Of a stretch of 64,000 nt of DNA, positions 7,178 through 14,082 are shown piece after piece. How positions within the stretch are numbered: position 1 is the first letter of the stretch; each line of letters opens with the position of its first letter. Under the pieces are notes generated by a model. That model did no database searches. It was not told the origin of the DNA and was given only the letters and a program-made list of their open reading frames with translations. The DNA comes from Corynebacterium minutissimum. Its GTDB lineage: Bacteria; Actinomycetota; Actinomycetes; Mycobacteriales; Mycobacteriaceae. The DNA is taken from NCBI RefSeq assembly GCF_000988205.1, contig NZ_LAYQ01000008.1, positions 1 through 64,000 of the forward strand, given 5' to 3'. The position numbers and the translations under genes were made by a program.

Positions 7178-7453
7178 TTGGCTTTCGAGTTCCGCACCTT
7201 TGGGAAGGTGCACTACACGGTGGAAGAATCCCTACTGTCTGGCTACACTCACGACATGCTTTTTTGGCCTGTGGACGGCTCTATCCAGACTGCACACATC
7301 GTCCCCCTGAACACGCGTTCTAACGCGCGTGCGTGGCTTGCGGCAGATGAGTACGCACAGTTCTCGCATGATCAAATCTTGAAGTGGTGCGCACGCGACC
7401 AGGAAGCAACCCGCGAGGCTGACTTCCAGCTCAACCGCGAGCTATACACCTAA
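7178..7453 (+). CDS. Hypothetical protein, 91 aa (TTG start)
   Basis: The gene begins with TTG at 7178, seven bases after AAGGA; no ATG fits the open frame. The product reads (M)AFEFRTFGKVHYTVEESLL and has mixed alpha/beta character without known motifs. It is the last plus-strand gene of the island and is followed by a strong hairpin terminator shared with the convergent HNH gene. Function is unknown. Confidence 0.6.
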   Translation: MAFEFRTFGKVHYTVEESLLSGYTHDMLFWPVDGSIQTAHIVPLNTRSNARAWLAADEYAQFSHDQILKWCARDQEATREADFQLNRELYT

Positions 7454-7467
7454 CCCACACACAAATC

Positions 7468-7516
7468 AGCCCCCTATACGCGCGTGCGTGCTACGTACGC
7501 GGGTTAGGGGGCTTTG
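7468..7516. terminator. Bidirectional hairpin terminator
   Basis: AGCCCCCTA (7468-7476) pairs with TAGGGGGCT (7505-7513), followed by TTTG on the plus strand. It lies between the convergent last island gene and the HNH gene, so it can end the island transcript and also shield the two sides from each other. Confidence 0.7.
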
Positions 7517-7525
7517 TGCTGTCTG

Positions 7526-7856
7526 CTAGAGCCAGTCGCGGGAGGTGGAGGCGGCTATTTCGTTGGCTGCTGCTTGTTCGGCGCGCCATTGCGCCAGGGA
7601 CATGTTCTGGCGGGAGGAATTGCACCTAAGGTGTGCCGGGGCAAGCCACTGGGGGTCGGTTCGCCTTGGGTCGTCCTCGTCTAGCTCGGATAGGGGGATC
7701 AGGTGGTCAACGCTGAAACTGTCGGGGTCTGGGAAGGCCAGATCCATGTCTATCGCTTCGTTGCATAGCTCTAAGGTGGCAAATCTGCGAACGTCGTTTC
7801 ACCTCTTCGACTGCTCGCCTCCACGGTCGTCCAGATCGCCCGGAAGTCTTTGCCAT
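7526..7856 (-). pseudogene. Phage HNH endonuclease, frame-broken
   Basis: A start at 7856 (MAKTSGRSGRPWRRAVEE) has the strong ribosome site AAAGGAGGG and reads to ...RRSQICHL. The remainder (LCNEAIDMDLAFPDP, then VDHLIPLS and APAHLRCNSSRQ) is in another frame. Together they give the usual phage HNH endonuclease, which sits next to terS and assists DNA packaging. The break is at about 7768-7778. A 7-base insertion would restore the expected zinc-binding CHLC motif when removed, while one extra C would also restore the frame but give CHLELC. The catalytic D-H pair is in the second part, so the product is inactive unless the frame is rescued. Confidence 0.75.
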
Positions 7857-7924
7857 GCCTGCCCTCCTTTCCCGCGCACGCGCGTTTTGTGCCTGTTTAG
7901 GGTTATTTCCATGCTAGTAGCGTG

Positions 7925-8335
7925 TTACTCGTCTTCCACGCTGAGTTGGAGCCACATGCGGGCGTTGTTGGCCCCGTTGGCGGGGTGGATTACGGGTTCG
8001 GGTTTGATCATGTACTCGGGGGTGTCGTCTTCGACTAGGCCTGCGTCAACTATGCCGTCGTAGAGCGGTTTGGCAAAGCCCATTAAGTTGTCGGTATCCC
8101 TGCGCCTGTTATCGCGCGGCTGGTAGTGCAGTTCCACTCGCAGGCGCTGCCCTTTAAGCAACGGCTCTCGCTTGTTGACGCCTGTGCTGAGTGTCCACGC
8201 GATATGCGCGCGTACGTGGCGCGTGATGCGGTGTTTCTGCCGCCAGTGCATACGGTCGTTGAGGCTAAGCGGTGGTTTCTTCCACGGCAGCGGGATTGTT
8301 AGCTCGTCCCAGGTGAATGTGTGGTCACTGTACAC
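7925..8335 (-). CDS. rusA: RusA-family Holliday junction resolvase
   Basis: The 136-residue product belongs to the RusA endonuclease family, which cuts Holliday junctions made during phage recombination and replication. The family's acidic core is visible as RRRDTDNLMGFAKPLYDGIV followed by DAGLVEDD, with the catalytic aspartates and the lysine in place. The N-terminal IPLPWKKPPLSLNDRMHW is also typical. Length is normal. The start at 8335 lies inside the 3' end of the upstream gene (overlap of about 11 bases), supporting coupled translation in the early operon. Confidence 0.9.
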   Translation of the reverse strand: MYSDHTFTWDELTIPLPWKKPPLSLNDRMHWRQKHRITRHVRAHIAWTLSTGVNKREPLLKGQRLRVELHYQPRDNRRRDTDNLMGFAKPLYDGIVDAGLVEDDTPEYMIKPEPVIHPANGANNARMWLQLSVEDE

Positions 8336-8765
8336 GTTTGGTTGCCTCCTTTAGGCGTTGTTGGAGCTTGAGTGCTGTTTCGGGTAATTCGCGCCCGCGT
8401 TGTTTGGTGGCTTCGAGGGCTTTGTGTTTCCCGGCTCGGATCTTGCGGTCTAGTTCACGTTGGCGTGCTTGCCTGCGGGCTTCGATTTCGGCGCGCCCTT
8501 CGGGTGTTGCTTGCTTGGCGTCTCGTGCGCGTCTCGCACCCGCGAGGACGTTGGCTGGCATGCAGCGGCGTCCTTTTTCTTCGTGCCGGTAGAAGTCTGT
8601 TACCCCGTCTAGCATTTCGTCCAGGGTGTAGTCGCTGGGGAATAGTACGCGCGCCCAACCGTCTGCCATTGCGAGGTCTGCGTTGTAGAAGCCGGGGTCG
8701 ATCAGTTTGATTGCTTGGAGGACTTTTCCGGCGACTGCGATTTCTTCCGGCGTTGGGTTCCTCAT
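8325..8765 (-). CDS. Phage replication accessory protein (G39P-like)
   Basis: The 146-residue product has an N-terminal helical half (AIKLIDPGFYNADLAMADGW ... YRHEEKGRRCMPANVL) whose spacing of Phe/Tyr, Trp and a closing Pro-Ala-Asn resembles the G39P helicase-loader/inhibitor family. The C-terminal half is highly charged and likely a long coiled coil. In phages such proteins help load or restrain the replicative helicase, and its place between replication genes fits. The similarity is by eye and weak. Its ATG overlaps the TGA of the upstream frame-broken gene (ATGA). Confidence 0.6.
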   Translation of the reverse strand: MRNPTPEEIAVAGKVLQAIKLIDPGFYNADLAMADGWARVLFPSDYTLDEMLDGVTDFYRHEEKGRRCMPANVLAGARRARDAKQATPEGRAEIEARRQARQRELDRKIRAGKHKALEATKQRGRELPETALKLQQRLKEATKRVQ

Positions 8766-9129
8766 GGCTTCGGGTGCTCCAGGGGGTGAAAGTTCTCTGG
8801 TAGTAGGGGCACGGCGTCGTGCATGGCGGGTATGAGGATGGTGGAGGCGTTAAGGATCTGCCTTGGGTGAGGGCTGGGTGCCAGTAGATTGCTTGAATGT
8901 CGTAGACGCGTCCGGCGAGCTTGTAGAGTTCTCCTATCGCGTGTGCGCGCACGGTTCCGGGGGCACCTACTTGGTGCCCTAGGTCGCGTGCTTCGCGGAC
9001 TGTGTTGGCGACGATGATGATGTGTTTGGGGTCGACGGTTTGGGGGTTGAGTCGGCTTGTTGCGCGGGTTCCGATTTGGGTTTTTACGGTGGCCCAGGGA
9101 ACTAGACCTTTTAGCATTTCAAGATTCAT
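8762..9129 (-). pseudogene. Hypothetical early phage protein, frame-broken
   Basis: Translation from 9129 (MNLEMLKGLVPWATVKTQIG) reads well to ...YDIQAIYWHPALTQG near 8862, then continues in a frame rich in Pro and Ser. The neighbouring frame instead gives QILNASTILIPAMHDAVPLL and ends at a TGA that overlaps the next ATG, as expected in this operon. Adding one G to the GG at 8861-8862 joins the two parts into a protein of about 122 residues. No family is recognised. It may be intact in the real genome if the base was under-called. Confidence 0.6.
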
Positions 9130-9143
9130 TGTTGTTTCCTTAT

Positions 9144-10289
9144 TTAGAATGGAATGTCGTTGTCCTCTATATCTATGGGATTTTTTTGGTCTTCAACCTC
9201 CTCCCAACCGTCCGCGTCCACCACGTCTGTGCGCGCTTCTAAGGCTTCAAAATTCCTCCTCGGCACACTCACCCCATTTGGGGACTGTTCGTCGCTCTGC
9301 GACCCAGCCAGGCCACGATTTGAGCGTGTATCAAACGCATCGAGGAACACATCTAGGTCATTCGCCTGTTTTTTGCCCCGATTCCGGGGCGGCAGCGGGT
9401 CATCCTCCCAACAGCCGGCATTTAACCAGGTAGAAGGGTGTTTTGTGAACTCTTCGACACGATTTGAGTCGTCCCGGTATTCACGCATTTTTTGCACAAT
9501 GACCTGCGGAGACTCCAGTTTCACAGCTTTCTCCCAGGCTCGGCGCGCCGCCTGCTTGCCAACCTTCCTCGGAACGACCGCCCAAAAATCGTCGAACCCG
9601 GCGCTACCTTTTTGGGATTTTTTGGGATCAGCGTCAGCTGATCTGATCGGATTGGATTGGATCCGGGCCTCGCTGTGACACCCTTTGTGACACCCTTTGT
9701 GACATTCGTGTGAGTCACAGGAGGGTGTCACATGTGACTCACGCGTGACATTTTTGCGTTCTTGCTGGTAATCGGATTTTTGGAGGTTCGATTTGAGCGC
9801 ACTTTGTGTCGCATTTGAACTCAGATCCGACTCATAGTTGAGTCCCGTTTGGGTTGAATTACGATCCATAGTTGAGTCACTTTCACTTCGAAAGTGGATC
9901 GCTTTCGGATCGCTTTCGTGATCAAATTGCTCCGATTTCGATCCCTCGTGAGCCTTTCTCTCGCGCGATTTGCGCTTCCTTTCGGCTCCATCTTCACGCT
10001 CTTTTAGCACCTGTTCCCGTGTGGCTTGCCAACTAGACCAATCATGGAAGCGATACACTTTCGATCCACTTTCGGATCGATCTTCGATCCATATCCCGGC
10101 GGAAATGAGTGCATTTATTTGTGAACTCGTGCCCTTGAAGCGCTTTACTTGACTGGCTGGAATGACCCCATCGGTGAGGTATTTGCCGCACCAGGCACCT
10201 GCCTTTGTCCACAATCCAACTGCTGCATTGGGTACGTCTAAGAACTTTGGGTGGTCGTAAAAGTTGTCATCGACCTTAAACCAGGGCAC
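9144..10289 (-). CDS. Phage replication initiator / replisome organizer
   Basis: The 381-residue product starts at GTG 10289 behind AGGAGGTGAACC. Its N-terminal domain (PWFKVDDNFYDHPKFLDVPN) is the winged-helix-like DNA-binding start seen in phage replication initiators. A long polar linker (about 95-235) with the repeat HKGCHKGC follows, then a C-terminal domain FDDFWAVVPRKVGKQAARRA with the closing TKHPSTWLNAGCWEDD, typical of proteins that recruit the host helicase. The linker is encoded by DNA with clustered short direct repeats, so the replication origin may lie inside the gene, as in lambda O. It overlaps the upstream HNH-fusion gene by 14 bases. Confidence 0.8.
   Translation of the reverse strand: MPWFKVDDNFYDHPKFLDVPNAAVGLWTKAGAWCGKYLTDGVIPASQVKRFKGTSSQINALISAGIWIEDRSESGSKVYRFHDWSSWQATREQVLKEREDGAERKRKSRERKAHEGSKSEQFDHESDPKAIHFRSESDSTMDRNSTQTGLNYESDLSSNATQSALKSNLQKSDYQQERKNVTRESHVTPSCDSHECHKGCHKGCHSEARIQSNPIRSADADPKKSQKGSAGFDDFWAVVPRKVGKQAARRAWEKAVKLESPQVIVQKMREYRDDSNRVEEFTKHPSTWLNAGCWEDDPLPPRNRGKKQANDLDVFLDAFDTRSNRGLAGSQSDEQSPNGVSVPRRNFEALEARTDVVDADGWEEVEDQKNPIDIEDNDIPF
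9674..9752. repeat. TGTGACA iteron cluster, candidate prophage origin
   Basis: Inside the initiator gene lie two adjoining exact repeats TGTGACACCCTT (9674-9685 and 9686-9697), a third partial copy TGTGACATT (9698), the palindrome GTCACATGTGAC (9727-9738) and a further GCGTGACAT. A second cluster of related words with TTTCGGATCG/CGATCC repeats is at about 9887-10090. Tandem iterons in the linker-coding part of an initiator gene are the classical origin layout of lambdoid phages. Origin function is inferred. Confidence 0.5.
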
Positions 10290-10764
10290 GGTTCACCTCC
10301 TGCATCTTTGTCTCGCGCGATTGGTTGCACTTCATGCAAAGCACTCGCAAATTATCTTCCGCGTCTGGCCCACCGTCCGCATATCTGACGATGTGGTCGA
10401 GTGTTAAGTTCTCCGTCGTTCCACAGAACACGCAACGATGTCCGTCACGCTCATACACTGCGCGCTTCACGGACTTCCTAATGTTCTTGCGGTACTTTCC
10501 GTCTTGGCTCTTTCTCCAGTGGACGAACTTATATCCGCCACTTTTACGCTCCCAAAGCCCTGCGTTTACGAGGGCGCTAACGAGCGAGTCTGCCGGCTGC
10601 CACACATCCAGCATGTAGTTCGGCACGAATCCGTCCGTCTCTTGGCTTGCAACCCAGGACCCAGCAATGGTCCACAATCCAGCCGCCTGAAACCTATACC
10701 TTTTAGGAATCGATAGCAGTTTATGAGACGCATGAAACTGGTCATCCACCTTGAACCAACCCAC
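10276..10764 (-). CDS. Initiator-like N-domain fused to HNH endonuclease
   Basis: The 162-residue product starts at GTG 10764 behind GGAAGGAGG. Residues 1-80 (GWFKVDDQFHASHKLLSIPK ... LVNAGLW) are clearly related to the N-terminal domain of the next gene, the replication initiator. Residues 100-155 form an HNH nuclease with Cys pairs (CVFCG and CMKC) and the catalytic motif LTLDHIVRYADGG. So a DNA-binding domain that probably knows the phage origin is joined to a nuclease. It could cut or nick near the origin, or be a homing-type remnant of a gene duplication. Confidence 0.8.
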   Translation of the reverse strand: MGWFKVDDQFHASHKLLSIPKRYRFQAAGLWTIAGSWVASQETDGFVPNYMLDVWQPADSLVSALVNAGLWERKSGGYKFVHWRKSQDGKYRKNIRKSVKRAVYERDGHRCVFCGTTENLTLDHIVRYADGGPDAEDNLRVLCMKCNQSRETKMQEVNRALV

Positions 10765-10809
10765 GAAACAAACCTCCTTCCATTACGTGCGTGCGTGCGC
10801 ATACGCACA

Positions 10810-11061
10810 TTAGTTGTGCCCCTTGGTTGCTCCTCTGGCGAGTAGGTGCCCGTAGCTGGTGGGCATCTCCGCGAGGATTAGTAGCTCTAGTAGTTGCCCG
10901 TGGTCTTCCCAGATTTCGTCGGGAAACGATACGGCAGTGTTGGCTGCGCGCATTGCTCGTTTCCAGGTTGGGAATGGCCAGTAGTTGCCGTGCTCGGTGG
11001 TGACTACCCAGTAGTTTCGGGCGTGTGATTTCCATACCCACGCGCGGGTTGTGAACTCCAT
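10810..11061 (-). CDS. Hypothetical phage protein, 83 aa
   Basis: The ATG at 11061 follows AAGGAGCAAGC. The product, MEFTTRAWVWKSHARNYWVV onward, is rich in aromatic residues in its first half (WVWK, YWVV, YWPFPTW), with an acidic helical middle. It lies between ssb and the replication genes in the early operon, nine bases after ssb. No family is recognised. The size and strong ribosome site make it a real gene, but function is unknown. Confidence 0.6.
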   Translation of the reverse strand: MEFTTRAWVWKSHARNYWVVTTEHGNYWPFPTWKRAMRAANTAVSFPDEIWEDHGQLLELLILAEMPTSYGHLLARGATKGHN

Positions 11062-11070
11062 GCTTGCTCC

Positions 11071-11571
11071 TTAGAACGGTGGGTTGTTCTGGTCTTGGGT
11101 GGGCCAGGGGCTGTCGCCTTGCGGCAGGGTTTGCTGCTGCGGCGGCTGCTGAGTCTGCTGTGGTTGCTGAGGCTGCTGGGCTTGGCCAGTCCACTCATAG
11201 CCGGTGTTCGGCGTGACTTGCGGGGTACTCTGACTAGGCCCATTTTGGTCACTCTTACGAAACACGCGCATTCCCCACGCGTTTACGCGCACGCGCATAC
11301 GTTTCTGCCCTTCGTACTCTTCCAGCTCCTGATACAGCTCACCCACAACCTTGACTGCATCACCTTTTTCTGGGGCGACGACGTTATCTGGCGCGTTGAA
11401 CCACTGCACATCCAGGAAGATCTGATTGACGGTCTCCCACTCGTTTTGGTCAGTCTTTCGACTCTTCGAGGCCGCGACGCGAACAAACATGAAACGCCTT
11501 CCGTTACGGTCGTAGCCCTCAGTTGCGTCCGCTACTGCGCGTCCGTTGACGATTATCTCTGGCAAGCTCAT
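11071..11571 (-). CDS. ssb: Phage single-stranded DNA-binding protein
   Basis: The 166-residue product is an SSB of the OB-fold type. Its N-terminal domain runs from MSLPEIIVNGRAVADATEGY to about residue 112 and includes the typical VRVAASK and FLDVQWF strands. A glutamine- and proline-rich linker (QQPQQPQQTQQPPQQQ) and an acidic tip DQNNPPF follow. That tip is the conserved partner-binding tail of SSBs. It coats single-stranded DNA during replication and Bet-driven annealing, and it clusters with bet and the YqaJ exonuclease. It is shorter and more linker-poor than host SSBs, as usual for phage copies. Confidence 0.9.
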   Translation of the reverse strand: MSLPEIIVNGRAVADATEGYDRNGRRFMFVRVAASKSRKTDQNEWETVNQIFLDVQWFNAPDNVVAPEKGDAVKVVGELYQELEEYEGQKRMRVRVNAWGMRVFRKSDQNGPSQSTPQVTPNTGYEWTGQAQQPQQPQQTQQPPQQQTLPQGDSPWPTQDQNNPPF

Positions 11572-11580
11572 GGCTTATCC

Positions 11581-11931
11581 CTACCTTTCATCCATTGCGT
11601 GTGCGATACCGATACCGTGGGCGATGTGTTCGACTGCCTCTTCAAGCAGCGCCTCCCGTTCCTGCTCGGGTATGTCGCAGCCCTTGTAGTCGTGGATAGC
11701 GACACCCAAGGCTTGCGCGAGTACGTAAATCGTGTCCATACCGTCTAGGCATTCCTCATGCTCGGCAATGATTGTGACCTCACCAACGACGGCGGTGGGC
11801 ATGTCGGGGATATTCTGACCTGCGAGTTTGGCTAGTTGCCACCCGTCGTAGGCCATGAGGCTTACCCCGGCTTTTACGTGGTCTGGAAGATGAATTCCAT
11901 CTCCAAGCTTGGGGACTATGTACTGGATCAT
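11581..11931 (-). CDS. Hypothetical phage protein, 116 aa
   Basis: I start at the ATG at 11931, behind AAGGAGAACACC; the frame is open upstream but only through the 3' end of the preceding gene. The product, MIQYIVPKLGDGIHLPDHVK onward, has acidic segments and a helical C-terminus (EALLEEAVEHIAHGIGIAHA). No family is recognised. The ATG overlaps the restored stop codon of the upstream gene (ATGA), which supports both this start and the frame repair proposed there. Confidence 0.6.
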   Translation of the reverse strand: MIQYIVPKLGDGIHLPDHVKAGVSLMAYDGWQLAKLAGQNIPDMPTAVVGEVTIIAEHEECLDGMDTIYVLAQALGVAIHDYKGCDIPEQEREALLEEAVEHIAHGIGIAHAMDER

Positions 11932-12277
11932 TTGGTGTTCTCCTTGTATTGTGCTGCTGCGAGTAGTGTGCGGGCGATGCTTCGCGCGCTTCCTTAGGTA
12001 TGAGGTCGCCGGGTTCGACGCGCTGCACCATGACTCTGCCGCCTGGTGCCGTCCATACGCTCGGCCCTGTGAGGCCTTGGGGTAGCCAGCCCTTACCACC
12101 CGGCACAATGATTCCCGCGTCGTTCGCCTCCGGCAGGTCTGGCATGAGTAGCCCCGCGTCGGCGAGGGCGTTGGCGAGGCGCTCTGCTTCGCCTGCCGCT
12201 GTGAGGATTTCCCCGCGCTCCCACGTTTTGCTGGCCTCGTCGTAAATGACCTGCACGGCACGGTCATAGTTGAGCAT
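11928..12277 (-). pseudogene. Hypothetical phage protein, frame-broken paralogue
   Basis: From 12277 the frame reads MLNYDRAVQVIYDEASKTWE ... PGDLIPKEARE and then loses sense. The neighbouring frame gives IARTLLAAAQYKENTK and a TGA overlapping the next ATG. The break lies at about 11975-11990, around the run CGCGCGC (11983-11989). Either one base is missing or two are extra. The upstream gene is a paralogue: both start with DRA, share GLL..DLPE, and end RE(L/I)AR..LAA, which confirms the repair. Function is unknown. Confidence 0.6.
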
Positions 12278-12623
12278 CTTGTGCGTCCTTCCTGTCGCAG
12301 GCGGCGAGGATTCTGCGGGCGAGTTCGCGCCCCTGAGTGGTGTTGGTGATGCGGATTTCGCCTGGCTCCGGGTCGGGGTCTGTCAGGTAGGTGTCTTCGT
12401 CACGATCGTCATAGCAGACGGAGATTTCCCCGCCATTCAGGTTGACGTAGCCGTCTACCACGCACCATTCGTGTTCCCCGGTGTCCGGGTAGATGCATGG
12501 CTCTGGTAGGTCTTCGGCCAGTAGCCCGTAGTCGGATAGGTGTCTTGCGATGCGTGCGGGGCTGTCTCCGTTTTTCATGCCGTGGGCGATGATGCTTATA
12601 GCCCGGTCGTGGTTATCCATCAT
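12264..12623 (-). CDS. Hypothetical phage protein, 119 aa
   Basis: The product begins MMDNHDRAISIIAHGMKNGD and ends GRELARRILAACDRKDAQ. It is an intact paralogue of the next, frame-broken gene, so the pair arose by tandem duplication. It is acidic, with a central DDRDEDTYLTDPDPEPGE stretch. No enzymatic motif is seen. It overlaps its neighbours by about 10-14 bases on both sides, consistent with a compact early operon. Confidence 0.6.
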   Translation of the reverse strand: MMDNHDRAISIIAHGMKNGDSPARIARHLSDYGLLAEDLPEPCIYPDTGEHEWCVVDGYVNLNGGEISVCYDDRDEDTYLTDPDPEPGEIRITNTTQGRELARRILAACDRKDAQDAQL

Positions 12624-12963
12624 GGTCTCCTAGGATTTGGTCGATGTGGTCTACTACCGCCGCTGCGAGCTGCTGCTCTACTGGGGTGCGCTCTGGGTCG
12701 ATGCTTACGGCCTCCCAGACCTCACTGAGGTCGTGCAGTGCCTCACGCATCCGTAGGTTTTCTTGTGCGAGGTCTGGAGTCATGGCGGTGAGGTGAGCGT
12801 CCGGGCCGTACATGATGCCTAGGTAGTCGCCTGCCGCGTCACGCATTTGGTACGAATCGTCGGGGCGAGGTTCGCCGTCCATGTAGTAGCCCCGCGCCTC
12901 CCACGGGCCGGGGCTGGTCTCAGCCAGGAGGCGTTTCAGGTTAGCGGTGCTCAAGTCAGTCAT
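12613..12963 (-). CDS. Ead/Ea22-like phage protein
   Basis: The 116-residue product opens with LKRLLAETSPGPWEARGYYM, the start typical of Ead/Ea22-like accessory proteins of lambdoid and actinobacterial phages, whose role is not established. The rest is helical (ENLRMREALHDLSEVWEA) and acidic. It lies among small early genes that are usually dispensable. The family call is by motif only; the start at 12963 is the only ATG that includes the motif. Confidence 0.6.
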   Translation of the reverse strand: MTDLSTANLKRLLAETSPGPWEARGYYMDGEPRPDDSYQMRDAAGDYLGIMYGPDAHLTAMTPDLAQENLRMREALHDLSEVWEAVSIDPERTPVEQQLAAAVVDHIDQILGDHDG

Positions 12964-13147
12964 CGGTGGTTTCCGTTTCGTGTCGGTTGTCAGGCGTTGG
13001 TCGGTACACCCAGAATGGGTCGGGTGCGCACGGTATGTCTGGTGGGTAGTGCAGTGCGCGTTCTACGGTGCGTAGCCAGCGCCACCCGTGCTGCCGCGTG
13101 CGGACGGGTCGCCAGGCGAACCACCTCTGCCAAGGGCCGTACGTCAT
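12956..13147 (-). CDS. Hypothetical phage protein, 63 aa
   Basis: This small basic, tryptophan-rich product (MTYGPWQRWFAWRPVRTRQH onward) overlaps the next gene by eight bases. The aromatic and arginine content suggests a nucleic-acid or membrane surface contact, but no family is recognised. It is kept as a gene because of its fit in the overlapping early operon; the alternative is a chance frame. Confidence 0.5.
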   Translation of the reverse strand: MTYGPWQRWFAWRPVRTRQHGWRWLRTVERALHYPPDIPCAPDPFWVYRPTPDNRHETETTDD

Positions 13148-13153
13148 CGTTTA

Positions 13154-13345
13154 TCACCCTTCGTATCCGAGTAGTTCCGCAGCGCCTGTGCAAGCGCCTG
13201 CTGCTACGAGCGTGACAATGATTAGGGCTATGAACATCCCCTCGATAAAGCGGTGCCGGGTGATGAGTCCGTATATCAACGCTCCTAGCGTGGCGAGCCA
13301 CCCCAATGCTGCTACGGCCGCAAGAATTATCGCTAGAATAGTCAT
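13154..13345 (-). CDS. Small phage membrane protein, 63 aa
   Basis: The product has two strong hydrophobic helices, about residues 3-28 (ILAIILAAVAALGWLATLGA) and 37-58 (MFIALIIVTLVAAGACTGAA), joined by a short basic loop (TRHR). Its ATG overlaps the TGA/TAA region of the upstream gene by four bases. A two-helix membrane peptide in an early operon could serve in exclusion of other phages, but this is a guess. Confidence 0.55.
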   Translation of the reverse strand: MTILAIILAAVAALGWLATLGALIYGLITRHRFIEGMFIALIIVTLVAAGACTGAAELLGYEG

Positions 13346-13701
13346 TCTTGCACCTCTGTGAGGGTGTAGCGGCGGCCAGTCGGGGTGACGTCTTCAGGTT
13401 CAATCGCTAGCATTACCTTGCCCGATTCTGGGTCGAAGCATCTTATCCGTCCAATAAGATCGGGCTGGAGCATAATCAGCTTGTTTTCCCCTACCTCTGC
13501 TTCTGCCATGTAGTGCTTATCGCCGTCCCATTCGACCTCGGCCATGGTGGGCTGTGGCTTAGGTGGGAGGACTTTCTCGATAGCTGTCTGCGCCGCAGCC
13601 AGCTTCTCTAGCCGGGTATCCGGGTTATTGAATAGGGATACGCAGAGGAAATCTAGTGATTCGTATGCGTCGATGATTTCTTGGCGGGTTGGGTTAGACA
13701 T
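13342..13701 (-). CDS. Hypothetical phage protein, 119 aa
   Basis: The product, MSNPTRQEIIDAYESLDFLC onward, has an N-terminal helical part and a C-terminal beta-rich part with AEVEWDGDKHYMAEAEVGEN. Its ATG lies inside the last codons of the 45-codon gene upstream. No function is recognised. Confidence 0.6.
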   Translation of the reverse strand: MSNPTRQEIIDAYESLDFLCVSLFNNPDTRLEKLAAAQTAIEKVLPPKPQPTMAEVEWDGDKHYMAEAEVGENKLIMLQPDLIGRIRCFDPESGKVMLAIEPEDVTPTGRRYTLTEVQE

Positions 13702-13831
13702 TGTTGCTCTCCCTGTTTCGGTAGTTGTCGGGGTTCTCTTCGGGTGGGGTGTAGCGCGGGTCGTACAGGATCTTGTTGTCCTTGCGGATGTCGCGCACGC
13801 GCTCCCAGTAGGCGTCGTTGTCGTCGTACAT
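13694..13831 (-). CDS. Hypothetical small phage protein, 45 aa
   Basis: A short gene starts at the ATG at 13831 behind a strong ribosome site (GGGAGGAAGCATAACC). The product is MYDDNDAYWERVRDIRKDNK followed by a Pro- and Asn-rich end, NYRNRESNNV. It fills the gap between two early genes: its start follows the previous stop by three bases and its stop overlaps the next ATG by eight. The very good ribosome site and fit make it likely real despite its size. Confidence 0.55.
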   Translation of the reverse strand: MYDDNDAYWERVRDIRKDNKILYDPRYTPPEENPDNYRNRESNNV

Positions 13832-13833
13832 GG

Positions 13834-14082
13834 TTATGCTTCCTCCCATGGGCCTACTAGGCGCTTGGCGCGGGTCACGTGACCTCCCAATTTGGGGCCT
13901 TTCTCTGTGGGTTCGTCCACGGTGTAGAAGCGGGGCGGGCGGTAATCAGCTTCCTGGTAGTCCATGCGGGCGAGAACACGGAGAGCTTCAATCCCCGCGT
14001 AGTACACCTCCAGGTCTACCTTCGCCCATTGGGACCTAAGCTCACGATGTAGCTCCCGGTTGGCTTCTTCCGGGGTCATCAC
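13834..14082 (-). CDS. Hypothetical phage protein, 82 aa
   Basis: The product, MMTPEEANRELHRELRSQWA onward, has a charged N-terminal helix and a basic C-terminal part. The first or second ATG could be used; the first overlaps the stop of the bet gene by four bases (ATGA), favouring it. No family is recognised. Position directly behind bet suggests a recombination accessory role, but this is only context. Confidence 0.6.
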   Translation of the reverse strand: MMTPEEANRELHRELRSQWAKVDLEVYYAGIEALRVLARMDYQEADYRPPRFYTVDEPTEKGPKLGGHVTRAKRLVGPWEEA

